From the NCBI RefSeq assembly GCF_000400995.2, contig NZ_DF238931.1, positions 1 through 46,875 on the forward strand: a stretch of DNA of 46,875 nt, written 5' to 3'. Under the pieces are notes generated by a model, which made no database searches, was not told the DNA's origin, and was given only the letters and a program-made list of their open reading frames with translations. Every line of letters starts with the position of its first letter. The first letter of the stretch is position 1. Below are positions 32,448-41,542 of the stretch, piece by piece. This DNA is from Acidovorax sp. MR-S7 (lineage in GTDB: Bacteria; Pseudomonadota; Gammaproteobacteria; Burkholderiales; Burkholderiaceae_C). The translations under genes and the position numbers were made by a program.

Positions 32448-32498
32448 AAATGCCTTCCATGGCCCCGTTGCCCTTCGTGGCGCGCGGGGACCTCCAGC

Positions 32499-32561
32499 TT
32501 GCACCCTATCGGGTTTACACCTATATTTCATTGCAAAGAATATTTTTATATTTCATCGCAA
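32499..32561 (+). promoter_or_regulatory. promoter and 15-bp direct repeats upstream of the hydratase operon
   Basis: TTGCAC (32499-32504), 17-bp spacer, TATATT (32522-32527). TATATTTCATTGCAA (32522-32536) recurs with one change at 32547-32561 (TATATTTCATCGCAA). The first copy covers the -10 and the predicted start point, so these are probable regulator sites, with the IclR protein as the obvious candidate. Confidence 0.55.
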
Positions 32562-32588
32562 TAGTTTTTTATCAAAGGAGTGCGCAAG

Positions 32589-33362
32589 ATGTCCCAGCAA
32601 TTCAAGTTCATCGAGGTGGAGCAGCACGACGTGGTCGGGCTGATCCGCCTCAACCGGCCGGAAAAGCTCAACGCCTGGACAGGGGCGATGCGCGAGGAAA
32701 TCATGCAGGCGCTCAAGGCCTTCGACGCGGCCGAGGGCACGCGCGCCATCGTCATGACGGGCGCGGGCAACCGCGCCTTCTGCGCGGGGCAGGACCTGTC
32801 GGAGGCGCACGACTTCGACGTCGAGGGCTCCAAGGCGTGGATCCGTACCTGGGAAACCTTCTATGACGTGATCCGCAGCCTGGGCAAGCCGCTGGTCTTC
32901 GCGCTCAACGGCACGGCCGCGGGCTCGGCCTTCCAGACGGTGCTGCTGGGCGACGTGCGCGTGGGCCACCCGGGCGTGCGCATGGGCCAGCCCGAGATCA
33001 ATTCGGGCATCGCCAGCGTGACGGGGCCGTGGATCATGAACATGATGCTGGGCATGTCGCGCACCATCGAGCTGACGCTGACCGGCCGCCTGATGGAGGC
33101 GCAGGAATGCCAGCACATCGGCGTGCTGCACCACGTGGTGCCCGAGGACCAGGTGCTGCCGCGCTCGCTGGAGATCGCACGCGAGCTGGGCGCCAAGCCG
33201 CCCGTCGCCATGCGCCTGGACAAGCAGCGCTTCCGCGAGATGACGGAGGCCAGCTTCCGCGAAACCATCGACGCCGCCATCCGCCTGCACGCCGAGTCCT
33301 ACGCCACCGGCGAGCCGCAACGCATGATGGAAGCGTTCTTCGAGCAGCGCAAAAAGCACTGA
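32589..33362 (+). CDS. enoyl-CoA hydratase/isomerase family protein
   Basis: 257 residues, ATG at 32589 preceded by AAGGAG. The crotonase fold is shown by LNRPEKLNAWTG, the oxyanion-hole segments FCAGQDLSE and LNGTAAGSAFQ, and GQPEINSGI with a catalytic-type Glu. The second oxyanion segment has AAGSAFQ where AGGG is more usual. The family hydrates or isomerises enoyl-CoA esters. It is the first gene of an operon continuing with a polyamine-type ABC transporter and an acyl-CoA ligase. This resembles carnitine-type (CaiD/CaiC) logic, although the actual substrate is unknown. Confidence 0.9.
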   Translation: MSQQFKFIEVEQHDVVGLIRLNRPEKLNAWTGAMREEIMQALKAFDAAEGTRAIVMTGAGNRAFCAGQDLSEAHDFDVEGSKAWIRTWETFYDVIRSLGKPLVFALNGTAAGSAFQTVLLGDVRVGHPGVRMGQPEINSGIASVTGPWIMNMMLGMSRTIELTLTGRLMEAQECQHIGVLHHVVPEDQVLPRSLEIARELGAKPPVAMRLDKQRFREMTEASFRETIDAAIRLHAESYATGEPQRMMEAFFEQRKKH

Positions 33363-33411
33363 CACCCATCCCGCACGTCCCCCCTTTTCCTGGCACCGAT
33401 TGGAGCGAATC

Positions 33412-34473
33412 ATGAGCAAACCCCTGAACCCCATGCGCCGCCGTGAACTGCTGCAGGCCGCCGGCGGCCTTGCGCTGGCCGGCGCGGCCCCGCTGGCCCT
33501 GGCGCAGGACAAGAAGATCGTGGTGTCCGACCCGGGCGGCCCCTACACCGCCGCGTACCGCCGCGCGTTCTACGACCCGTTCGAGAAGGCCACGGGCATC
33601 AAGGTGATCAACGTGGCGCGCGAGGCGCAGCCGGTCGCCCAGATCAGCGCCATCGTCAAGTCCAAGAACTACATCTGGGACGTGACCACGCTCACGCTCT
33701 CGGCCGACATCCCGTACCTGGAGTCGCAGAACCTGCTGGAGCCCATCGGGCTCAAGGCCGCCGACTTCCCCGACGTGATGCCGGAGGCCATCACCGCCAA
33801 CTGGCTCGGCGTGGACATCTATTCCACCGTGCTGGCCTACCGCACCGACAAGTTCAAGGACGCGGGCCCGAAGAACTGGGCGGACTTCTGGAACGTGGAG
33901 AAATTCCCCGGCCGCCGCAGCCTGCGCCGCAGCCCCATCGACACGCTGGAGCAGGCGCTGATGGCCGACGGCGTGCCCGTGGACAAGCTCTACCCGCTGG
34001 ACATTGAGCGCGCGTTCAAGAGCCTGGAGAAGATCAAGAAGCACATCAGCATCTGGTGGACTTCGGGCGCGCAGGCCATGCAGGCGATCCAGAACGGCGA
34101 CGTGGACATGATCTCCACCTGGAACGGCCGCGCGCAGACCGCGATCGAGAACGGCGCGCCGGTCAAGATCGTCTGGGACCAGGGGCTGTATTCCATCGAA
34201 GGCTGGGGCATTCCACGCGGCACGCCGCGCGCCGAGCTGGCCAAGCAGTTCGTGCGCTTTTGCGCCGACGCCAAACGCCAGGCCGCCATCACCGCCGACC
34301 TGGCCTACGGCCCGACCAACCGCCGCTCGTTCGACTCCATCGATCCCAAGCGCGCCGAGATCCTGCCCAGCGCCCCGGCCAACATCCGCAACATGGCGCT
34401 GCCCAGCCCCGAGTGGTGGGCCAAGAACCGCCAGGCGGTGACCGAGCGCTTTAACAACTTCATCATCTCCTGA
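33412..34473 (+). CDS. spermidine/putrescine-type ABC transporter solute-binding protein
   Basis: 353 residues from the ATG at 33412. The N-terminus has a twin-arginine-like MRRRELLQ followed by a hydrophobic AAGGLALAGAAPLALAQ stretch, so export may use Tat. The mature part is of the PotD/PotF type (VVSDPGGPYTAAYRRAFYDPFEKATGIKV; WTSGAQAMQAIQNGDVDM; WNGRAQTAIENG). It lies 50 bp after the hydratase gene and 16 bp before the ATPase gene. The operon's CoA ligase implies a carboxylated ligand rather than a plain polyamine. Confidence 0.9.
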   Translation: MSKPLNPMRRRELLQAAGGLALAGAAPLALAQDKKIVVSDPGGPYTAAYRRAFYDPFEKATGIKVINVAREAQPVAQISAIVKSKNYIWDVTTLTLSADIPYLESQNLLEPIGLKAADFPDVMPEAITANWLGVDIYSTVLAYRTDKFKDAGPKNWADFWNVEKFPGRRSLRRSPIDTLEQALMADGVPVDKLYPLDIERAFKSLEKIKKHISIWWTSGAQAMQAIQNGDVDMISTWNGRAQTAIENGAPVKIVWDQGLYSIEGWGIPRGTPRAELAKQFVRFCADAKRQAAITADLAYGPTNRRSFDSIDPKRAEILPSAPANIRNMALPSPEWWAKNRQAVTERFNNFIIS

Positions 34474-34488
34474 CGCACGCGAGGCACC

Positions 34489-35544
34489 ATGTTCAAGCTG
34501 GAGACCGCCGGCCTGGCCAAGCGCTACGGCGAAACCGATGCCCTGCTGCCCACCGACCTGCAGGTGCGCGCGGGGGAATTCCTGACCTTGCTCGGCCCCT
34601 CGGGCTCGGGCAAGACCACGCTGCTGATGATGATCGCGGGGCTGGTCGCGCCCACCGGCGGGCAGCTCTTCATCGACGGCAAGGACGCCACCTACGCGCC
34701 CCCCGGCCAGCGCGGTATCGGGATGGTGTTTCAGAGCTACGCGCTGTTCCCGCACATGACGGTGCACGACAACGTGGCCTATGGCCTGCGCATGCGCAGA
34801 ACCGGTTCACAGGACATGGCCCGCCTGGTGGACAACGCGCTCGACATGGTGAAGATGCGCGAATACGCCCACCGCTACCCCAAGGAGCTGTCGGGCGGCC
34901 AGCAGCAGCGCGTGGCGCTGGCGCGCTGCTTCGCCTACAGCCCCTCGGTCATCCTGCTGGACGAGCCGCTGGGCGCGCTGGACAAGAAGCTGCGCGAGCA
35001 CATGCAGCTCGAGATCCGCCGGCTGCACCAGGAGCTGGGCGCCACCTTCATCTACGTGACCCACGACCAGGAAGAGGCGCTCACCATGAGCGACCGCATC
35101 TGCCTGATGAACCACGCGCGCATCGAGCAGATCGGCACGCCCGTGGAGCTGTACGACGAGCCGGCCACGCGCTTCGCGGCGGGCTTCATCGGCCAGTCCA
35201 ACCTGCTGGCGGGCGCGCTGGAGCAGGCCGGCAGCTTCCGCGCGGGCCAGCACCTGATCCCGGTGCCGGCGGAGCAGGGCGCGGCCGCGCCCGAAGGGGC
35301 CGTCTCGCTGCTGGTGCGCCCCGAGGCCGTGGAGCTGACCGCGCCCGAGCAGGGGCTGCTGCAGGGCGAGATCTCGGAGGTGGTGTTCCTGGGCAACGAG
35401 GTGCGCGTGCTCGTCGCGCTGCCCGAGGGCGCGGGCCACACCGAAACCTTCATCGCGCGCTGCGGCCGCGAGCGCCAGCCCCGCGTGGGCGACCGCGTCG
35501 GCCTGCGCTGGGAGCTGGCACGCTCGCGCGTGCTGCACTGCTGA
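34489..35544 (+). CDS. polyamine-type ABC transporter ATPase (PotA-like)
   Basis: 351 residues. Walker A is GPSGSGKTT (36-44), the Q-loop VFQSYALFPHMTV, the signature LSGGQQQRVALARC, Walker B VILLDEPLGALD, and the switch His is in VTHDQEEA. A C-terminal TOBE-like domain follows (about 235-351). This is the usual PotA/FbpC architecture. It powers the fused permease encoded 21 bp downstream. Confidence 0.93.
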   Translation: MFKLETAGLAKRYGETDALLPTDLQVRAGEFLTLLGPSGSGKTTLLMMIAGLVAPTGGQLFIDGKDATYAPPGQRGIGMVFQSYALFPHMTVHDNVAYGLRMRRTGSQDMARLVDNALDMVKMREYAHRYPKELSGGQQQRVALARCFAYSPSVILLDEPLGALDKKLREHMQLEIRRLHQELGATFIYVTHDQEEALTMSDRICLMNHARIEQIGTPVELYDEPATRFAAGFIGQSNLLAGALEQAGSFRAGQHLIPVPAEQGAAAPEGAVSLLVRPEAVELTAPEQGLLQGEISEVVFLGNEVRVLVALPEGAGHTETFIARCGRERQPRVGDRVGLRWELARSRVLHC

Positions 35545-35564
35545 ACCGGCCAGGAGACATTCCC

Positions 35565-37313
35565 ATGCAGCTCGCCCGTTCCGCTCCGGCCCGGCCCGCC
35601 TCCGCCGCAAGGCGCCTCGCCGTTCTCTGGGCGCCCGCCTTGCCCGCCATCGCCTTCCTGGCGGTGTTCTTCGTGGTGCCGGTCCTGCAGATCCTGCAGG
35701 GCGGGTTCTTCACCGAGGCGGGCACCTGGGACGCCTCGCAATTCCAGCGGCTGATCACCGCACCCGTGTACGTCAAGGTGCTGTGGACGACCTTCGGCAT
35801 CTCGCTGGCCACCGCCGTGCTGTCGGTGGCGCTGGGCTACCCGCTGGCGTACTGGCTCGGCATGATGACCGAGCGCTCGCGCGGGCGCTGGGTGCTGTGG
35901 ATCATGCTGCCGTTCTGGACGAGCTACCTCGTCAAGACCTATGCCTGGATGCTGCTGCTCTCGCGCACCGGGCTGCTCACCACGGTGGCCTCGCTGCTGG
36001 GCCTGACGGGCGAGAGCGGCGCGCTCGCGCCCTCGCTGCTGGGCGTGCTGGTGGGCATGGTGCATGCCATGCTGCCGCTGGCCGTGCTCACCATCCTGCC
36101 GACCATGCAGGGCATCAACCGGCAGCTCTCCAGCGCCGCGGAAATCCTCGGCGCGGGCCGCGCGACCAACTTCCTCACCGTGTTCTTCCCGCTGTCGCTG
36201 CCGGGCGTGGCCGCAGCCGGGCTGCTGGTGTTCATCACCTGCCTGGGCTTTTTCATCGTGCCCGCGCTGCTGGGAACGCCGCGCGAATCGATGATCGCGC
36301 AGCTCGTCATCTCGTCGGTGCTGGAGCTGGTGGACATGCGCTTCGCCGGAGCGCTGTCCATCGTGATCCTGCTGTGCTCCATCGTGGTGTTCTACGTCTA
36401 CGACCGGCTGGTGGGGCTGACCTCGCTGGCGGGCGAGGCCAGCCAGCGCAACACCGGCGGCCCCGGCTGGGCCATGCGGCTGCTCTACGTGCTGGGCGGC
36501 GTGCTCGACAAGGTGTTCGCCGCGGGCAGCCTGCGCGCGCGCCGCGCCGGCGTGCTGGCCGGCTACTGCATGGCGGCCGTGGGTTTCCTGTTGCTGCCCA
36601 TCCTGATCGTCATTCCCATCGCCTTCACCCGGACGGCCGTGGTGGCGTTCCCGCCGCAGCTCTTCAGCCTGCGCTGGTTCGCCGAGTTCATCGAGTCGCC
36701 TGTGTGGCAGGCCGCGATGGTGCGATCGCTCGCCGTGGGCGCTGCCACAGCGGTGCTGGCCGTGGTGCTGGGCTTCGGCGCCACCTACACGCTCACCAAG
36801 GTATCGGGGCGCTGGGTCAAGCCGCTGTTCGCGCTGTTCGTCGCGCCGCTGATCGTGCCGCGCATCGTGGTGGCCATCGGCCTGCTGTATCTGTTCGCCA
36901 GCTTCGGTATGACGGGCAGCGACCTGGGCCTGGTCATCGGCCACACCATCCTCGCCATTCCCTACGTAGTGGTCACGCTGTCGGCGGGCTTCCGCCAGTT
37001 CGACTGGCGGCTGGACGATGCGGCGCGCATCCTGGGCGCGTCGATGTTCGGCCGCCTGCGCACGGTGCTGCTGCCGCTGCTGGCCGGCAGCATCACCTCG
37101 GCGCTGCTGTTCGCGTTCATCGTGTCGTTCGACGACCTGTCCATCGCCATCTTCGTGAGCGGCGGCGTGAACACCACCCTGCCCAAGCAGATGTGGGACA
37201 GCATCCAGCTCGCGGTCACGCCCACGCTGGCGGCAGTCTCCACCTTCCTGGTGCTGCTCATCACCGTGATCATCTTCGCCTCTTCGTACCTCAAGACCAA
37301 AGGTAGCCGCTAA
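35565..37313 (+). CDS. fused two-domain ABC permease (PotB-PotC-like)
   Basis: 582 residues, about double a usual Pot-type permease. It contains two permease domains, each with about six membrane segments and its own EAA-type coupling loop: AEILGAGRATNFLTVFFP (about 193-210) and ARILGASMFGRLRTVLLP (about 488-505). Thus one polypeptide supplies both halves of the channel. PotB and PotC are normally separate. The join is an intracellular segment around residues 285-330. The stop codon TAA overlaps the ATG of the ligase gene (TAATG), so translation is coupled. Confidence 0.92.
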   Translation: MQLARSAPARPASAARRLAVLWAPALPAIAFLAVFFVVPVLQILQGGFFTEAGTWDASQFQRLITAPVYVKVLWTTFGISLATAVLSVALGYPLAYWLGMMTERSRGRWVLWIMLPFWTSYLVKTYAWMLLLSRTGLLTTVASLLGLTGESGALAPSLLGVLVGMVHAMLPLAVLTILPTMQGINRQLSSAAEILGAGRATNFLTVFFPLSLPGVAAAGLLVFITCLGFFIVPALLGTPRESMIAQLVISSVLELVDMRFAGALSIVILLCSIVVFYVYDRLVGLTSLAGEASQRNTGGPGWAMRLLYVLGGVLDKVFAAGSLRARRAGVLAGYCMAAVGFLLLPILIVIPIAFTRTAVVAFPPQLFSLRWFAEFIESPVWQAAMVRSLAVGAATAVLAVVLGFGATYTLTKVSGRWVKPLFALFVAPLIVPRIVVAIGLLYLFASFGMTGSDLGLVIGHTILAIPYVVVTLSAGFRQFDWRLDDAARILGASMFGRLRTVLLPLLAGSITSALLFAFIVSFDDLSIAIFVSGGVNTTLPKQMWDSIQLAVTPTLAAVSTFLVLLITVIIFASSYLKTKGSR

Positions 37314-38836
37314 TGTCCCGCTCTCCATACCTTCCCCAGCGCGTCGAGAACGACCAGCTCGACGTGGCGCCGCTGCTGTACGCCGGCCTGGTGGGGAACG
37401 ACCCGCATGCGCCCATCGAATACGAGGGTCAGCCGCTTTCGCGCGCGCAGCTGCGTGCCGACGTGGCGGCCTTCCAGCAGTGGCTGCGTGCCCAGGGGCT
37501 GGTGCAGGGCGACCGCGTGGCGGTCATGCTGAACAACTCCGTGCAGCACATCGCGCTGATCTACGCCCTCGTGCTTTCGGGCCTGACCTGGGTGCCCATC
37601 AACACGCGGCTGCGCGGCGCGGGCCTGCGCTATATCTTCGAACACGCCAAGCCCCGGCTGGCGGTGGTAGACGACGAATTCGAGCCGCTGGTGCGCGAGC
37701 AGCCGCTGCCCGGCGTCGCCATCGCCAACCTGGCGCAGATCGACCTCTCGGCAGCCGGCCCGCTGGAGCACGTGCCCAGCCAGGGCGGTGACATGCTGTG
37801 CCTGATCTACACCTCGGGCACCACGGGCGCCCCCAAGGGCGTGGTCTTCACGCACCGCATGATGCGCATCGCCACCGAGGCAGCGCTGCTCGTGGCCAAC
37901 ATCCGCGACGGCGACCGCGCCTTTCTCTGGGAGCCGCTGTGCCATATCGGCGGCGCGCAGATGCTGCTGGTGCCTTTCCTCGCCAAGGCCACGCTGCTGG
38001 TGGTCGACCGGTTCTCGGCCAGCCAGTTCTGGCAGCAGTGGCAGGACAACCGCGCCACGCACCTGCACTACCTGGGCGGCGTGCTCGACATCCTCATGCA
38101 GATGCCCGAAGGCAGCAACCCGCTGGGCGCCCGCATTTCCGTCGCCTGGGGCGCGGGCGTGGCCGCGAGCAACTGGCAGCCCATCCGCGAGCGCCTGGGC
38201 TGCGAGCTGCGCGAGTGCTACGGCATGACCGAATGCTCCAGCTTCGCCACGCTCAACGGCAGCGGCAAGCCTGGCTCCATCGGCAAGGCGCTGCCGTGGA
38301 TCCGCCTGCAATTGCTGGACGAGAACGACCAACCCGTGTCCGTGGGCGCCGCGGGCCAGATCGTGCTGGAGAGCGACCTGGAGGGCGCCTTCCTGCCCGG
38401 CTACCTGGACAACCCCGAGGCCACGGCCAAGGCGCTACGCCATGGGCGCCTGTACACCGGCGACATGGCGCGCCAGGATGCCGACGGTGACCTGTACTTC
38501 ATCGGCCGCTCCTCGGACAGCATGCGCGTGCGCGGCGAGAACGTCTCGGCCTGGGAGGTGGAGCGCGTGTTCGCCGAACACCCGTGCATCGAGGCCTCGG
38601 CCGCCATGGGCGTCAAAGGCGCGGTGGGCGAGCAGGAGATCTTCCTGTACGTCAAGTTCAACGCGGGCCAGGCGGTGGACTGGAGCGAACTCGTGCAGTG
38701 GGCCAGGCCCAGGCTGGCCGCGTTCCAGCTGCCGCGCTACTACGCGGCCATCGAGCGCTTCGACCTCACGCCCAGCCAACGCATCCAGAAGCACAAGCTG
38801 AGCCCGGATGTCGGGCAGGCGTGGGCCAGGGCCTGA
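37313..38836 (+). CDS. AMP-dependent acyl-CoA ligase (CaiC-like)
   Basis: 507 residues with ATG at 37313 overlapping the permease stop. The phosphate loop is YTSGTTGAPKG (166-176). Later motifs are ECYGMTECSS, LYTGDMARQDADGDLYFIGR, and MRVRGENVSAWEVE. The C-terminal catalytic Lys region reads RIQKHKL. The family activates carboxylic acids as acyl-CoA; the nearest named style is crotonobetaine/carnitine-CoA ligase. As last gene of the hydratase-ABC operon it would trap the imported acid as a CoA ester that the hydratase then acts on. The substrate is inferred only. Confidence 0.9.
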   Translation: MSRSPYLPQRVENDQLDVAPLLYAGLVGNDPHAPIEYEGQPLSRAQLRADVAAFQQWLRAQGLVQGDRVAVMLNNSVQHIALIYALVLSGLTWVPINTRLRGAGLRYIFEHAKPRLAVVDDEFEPLVREQPLPGVAIANLAQIDLSAAGPLEHVPSQGGDMLCLIYTSGTTGAPKGVVFTHRMMRIATEAALLVANIRDGDRAFLWEPLCHIGGAQMLLVPFLAKATLLVVDRFSASQFWQQWQDNRATHLHYLGGVLDILMQMPEGSNPLGARISVAWGAGVAASNWQPIRERLGCELRECYGMTECSSFATLNGSGKPGSIGKALPWIRLQLLDENDQPVSVGAAGQIVLESDLEGAFLPGYLDNPEATAKALRHGRLYTGDMARQDADGDLYFIGRSSDSMRVRGENVSAWEVERVFAEHPCIEASAAMGVKGAVGEQEIFLYVKFNAGQAVDWSELVQWARPRLAAFQLPRYYAAIERFDLTPSQRIQKHKLSPDVGQAWARA

Positions 38837-38895
38837 CCGCCGTCCCCCTGCAGGTGCCTCCTGCGGGCGCCCCGTGCAGGCAATAATCGCAGGCT

Positions 38896-38920
38896 CTTGA
38901 ATCGCGCCGCTGCGCCCCCA
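38896..38920 (+). promoter_or_regulatory. sigma-32-like heat-shock promoter of htpG
   Basis: CTTGAA (38896-38901), 13-bp spacer, CCCCCA (38915-38920). This is close to the CTTGAAA-N(11-16)-CCCATNT heat-shock consensus, about 70 bp before the htpG ATG. Confidence 0.65.
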
Positions 38921-38989
38921 AGTGCAGCGGCGAACCGGCCGCAGGCGGCCGGCCATCCGTTTCAACCCTCCGTTTTTGCCCGCACACGC

Positions 38990-40954
38990 ATGAGCAACAA
39001 GCAACACCATTCCTTCCAGGCCGAGGTCGCGCAGCTGCTGCACCTCGTCACGCACTCGCTGTATTCCAACAAGGAGATCTTCCTGCGCGAGCTGGTCTCC
39101 AACGCCTCCGACGCCTGCGACAAGCTGCGCTTCGAGGCGCTGAACGACAGCGCCCTCTACGAAGACCAGCCCAACCTCGAAGTGCGCATCGCCTTCGACA
39201 AGGCGGCGCGCACCCTGACCATCACCGACAACGGCATCGGCATGAGCCAGCAGGAGGCCATCGACCACCTGGGCACCATCGCCAAGAGCGGCACCAAGGA
39301 CTTCATGAGCCGCCTGACGGGCGACCAGAAGGCCACGGCCAGCGAGCAGGGGCAACTCATCGGCCAGTTCGGCGTGGGCTTCTATTCGGGCTTCATCGTG
39401 GCCGACAAGATCACCGTGGAGAGCCGCCGCGCGGGCCTGCCGGCTGCTGAGGGCGTGCGCTGGACGAGCGGCGGCGCGGGCGACTTCGACGTGGAGCAGA
39501 TCGAGCGCGCGGCGCGTGGCACCAGCGTGATCCTGCACCTGCGCGAGGACGCCGAGGAGTACCTGAACGCCTGGAAGCTCAAGCAGATCATCGGCAAGTA
39601 CTCCGACCACATCAGCCTGCCCATCCTCATGGAAAAAGAGGAATGGAAAGAGGGCGAGAAGGAAGGCGAGCCCGGCGAGATGGCCAAGACCGGCGAGTGG
39701 GAGACCGTCAACAAGGCCAGCGCCCTGTGGACGCGCCCCAAGAAGGACATCACGCCCGAGCAGTACCAGGACTTCTACAAGTCGATCAGCCACGACTTCG
39801 AGAACCCTTTGAGCTGGAGCCACAACCGCGTCGAGGGCAACACCGAGTACACGCAGCTCCTGTACATCCCCGCCAAGGCGCCGTTCGACCTGTGGAACCG
39901 CGACAAGAAGGCGGGTGTGAAGCTCTACGTGAAGCGCGTTTTCATCATGGACGACGCCGAGGCGCTGATGCCCAGCTACCTGCGCTTCGTCAAGGGCGTG
40001 ATCGACTCCAACGACCTGCCGCTCAACGTGAGTCGCGAGCTGCTGCAGGAAAGCCGCGACGTGCGGCTGATCCGCGATGGCTCGGTCAAGCGCGTGCTCG
40101 GCATGCTGGAAGACCTGGCCAAGCACGACAAGCATGAATCGGCCACCGATGCCGACGGCGTGACCGACGTGGTGAGCGAGGAAGACAAGGCCAAGGAAGG
40201 CAAGTACACGCAGTTCTACAACGAGTTCGGCGCCGTGTTGAAAGAGGGCCTGGGCGAGGACTTCGCCAACCGCGAGCGCATCGCCAAGCTGCTGCGCTTC
40301 GCCTCCACGCAGAGCGATACGCCGAGTGTCGGCCTGGCCGACTACAAGGCCCGCATGAAGGAAGGCCAGGACGCCATCTACTACATCACCGCCGATACGC
40401 TGGCGGCGGCCAGGAACAGCCCGCAGCTCGAAGTCTTCAAGAAGAAGGGCATCGAGGTGCTGCTCATGGCCGATCGCGTGGACGAGTGGGCGCTGGGCTA
40501 CCTGCAGGACTTCGACGGCACGCCGCTGCAGTCCGTCGCCAAGGGTGCGGTGGACCTGGGCAAGCTGCAGGACGAGGCTGAGAAGAAGGCGGCCGAGGAA
40601 GCCGCAGAAACCTTCAAGCCCGTGCTCGCCAAGCTGAAAGAGGCCCTCAAGGACAAGGCCGAGGACGTGCGCGTGACCACGCGCCTGGTCGATTCGCCCG
40701 CATGCCTGGTGGTGCAGGACGGCGGCATGAGCACGCAGCTCGCCCGCCTCCTGAAGCAGGCAGGCCAGAGCGCGCCGGATTCCAAGCCCGTGCTCGAAGT
40801 GAACCCCGAGCATCCGCTGGTCAAGCAGCTCGATGGCAGCATGCATTTCCACGACCTGGCGCACATCCTGTTCGACCAGGCACTGCTGGCCGAAGGCGGC
40901 CTGCCCGACGATCCGGCGGCCTACGTGAAGCGCGTGAACGCGCTGCTGGTGTAA
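38990..40954 (+). CDS. htpG: chaperone protein HtpG (Hsp90)
   Basis: 654 residues from the ATG at 38990 ([19 protein letters not shown]), where family homology starts; the frame is open upstream but not conserved. GHKL ATP-binding motifs are [23 protein letters not shown] and [11 protein letters not shown]. The middle domain has [16 protein letters not shown] and the C-terminal dimerisation region ends near [10 protein letters not shown]. It is an ATP-dependent cytosolic chaperone for stress-labile clients. The heat-shock-type promoter upstream supports control by sigma-32. Confidence 0.97.
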   Translation: MSNKQHHSFQAEVAQLLHLVTHSLYSNKEIFLRELVSNASDACDKLRFEALNDSALYEDQPNLEVRIAFDKAARTLTITDNGIGMSQQEAIDHLGTIAKSGTKDFMSRLTGDQKATASEQGQLIGQFGVGFYSGFIVADKITVESRRAGLPAAEGVRWTSGGAGDFDVEQIERAARGTSVILHLREDAEEYLNAWKLKQIIGKYSDHISLPILMEKEEWKEGEKEGEPGEMAKTGEWETVNKASALWTRPKKDITPEQYQDFYKSISHDFENPLSWSHNRVEGNTEYTQLLYIPAKAPFDLWNRDKKAGVKLYVKRVFIMDDAEALMPSYLRFVKGVIDSNDLPLNVSRELLQESRDVRLIRDGSVKRVLGMLEDLAKHDKHESATDADGVTDVVSEEDKAKEGKYTQFYNEFGAVLKEGLGEDFANRERIAKLLRFASTQSDTPSVGLADYKARMKEGQDAIYYITADTLAAARNSPQLEVFKKKGIEVLLMADRVDEWALGYLQDFDGTPLQSVAKGAVDLGKLQDEAEKKAAEEAAETFKPVLAKLKEALKDKAEDVRVTTRLVDSPACLVVQDGGMSTQLARLLKQAGQSAPDSKPVLEVNPEHPLVKQLDGSMHFHDLAHILFDQALLAEGGLPDDPAAYVKRVNALLV

Positions 40955-40996
40955 CTAGAGAAGGCGCAGCAGGCGTGTTTGTAGATAATTCTGGCC

Positions 40997-41542
40997 ATGC
41001 TGCGCTTCTTTCTGCTTTTCCTCACCCTCCAGTTCACCCTGTTCGGCCTCAATATGCTGAACTGGGTGCAGCAGCACTTCGTGGTGCCGTGGACGACTCT
41101 GCTCGCAAAGGTGTGTGCCACCCTGGTGATGTGGTTCGACAGCACCGCCGCCGCGCAGGGCAAGGTGCTTTGGAACACGGTGACGGGCTTCGGAGTCTCC
41201 ATCGAGGCAGGCTGCAACGGCATTGAGGCATGTATCGTGCTTTTTGCCGCTGTGATGGCATTCCCCGCGGGATGGCGCCATAAGCTGGTGGGGCTGGTCG
41301 CTGGATTCGCCGCCGTGCAGGCGCTCAACGTGGTGCGTGTGATCAGCCTGTTCTATATCGGGCAGTGGAGCAAGCCGCTCTTCGACTTCGCGCACGAATA
41401 CCTCTGGCAGGGCTTGATCATGCTGGATGTGCTCATCGTCTGGCTGCTCTGGGTGCGCGCGGTTGCCAAAGGTTCGCCGCAAGACAGTGGCACCCCGCCT
41501 GACGAGCCACCGCCGCCCTCGCTGCAAGGGGCGGTTGCATGA
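40997..41542 (+). CDS. xrtH: exosortase H (XrtH)
   Basis: 181 residues, inner membrane, about five to six hydrophobic segments. Exosortase catalytic residues are C73 (EAGCNGIEA), R114 (LNVVRVISL) and H133 (FAHEYLWQG). The short length and the EAGCNGIEA/HEYLWQG forms match XrtH, which processes proteins with IPTLxxWG-type C-terminal signals. A Pro-rich C-terminal tail (about 160-178) is cytoplasmic. No Shine-Dalgarno sequence is visible; a GATAAT box lies only 8 bp before the ATG, so a nearly leaderless transcript is possible. Its stop overlaps the next ATG (ATGA). Confidence 0.9.
   Translation: MLRFFLLFLTLQFTLFGLNMLNWVQQHFVVPWTTLLAKVCATLVMWFDSTAAAQGKVLWNTVTGFGVSIEAGCNGIEACIVLFAAVMAFPAGWRHKLVGLVAGFAAVQALNVVRVISLFYIGQWSKPLFDFAHEYLWQGLIMLDVLIVWLLWVRAVAKGSPQDSGTPPDEPPPPSLQGAVA

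Noticed and set aside
38897-38989. Upstream extension of htpG to an earlier ATG
   Set aside because: Homology starts at MSNKQHH (38990) and the extension would overlap the sigma-32-like promoter.
38435-40864. 809-codon minus-strand open frame opposite htpG
   Set aside because: Shadow of htpG; low-complexity His/Leu/Val/Arg composition.
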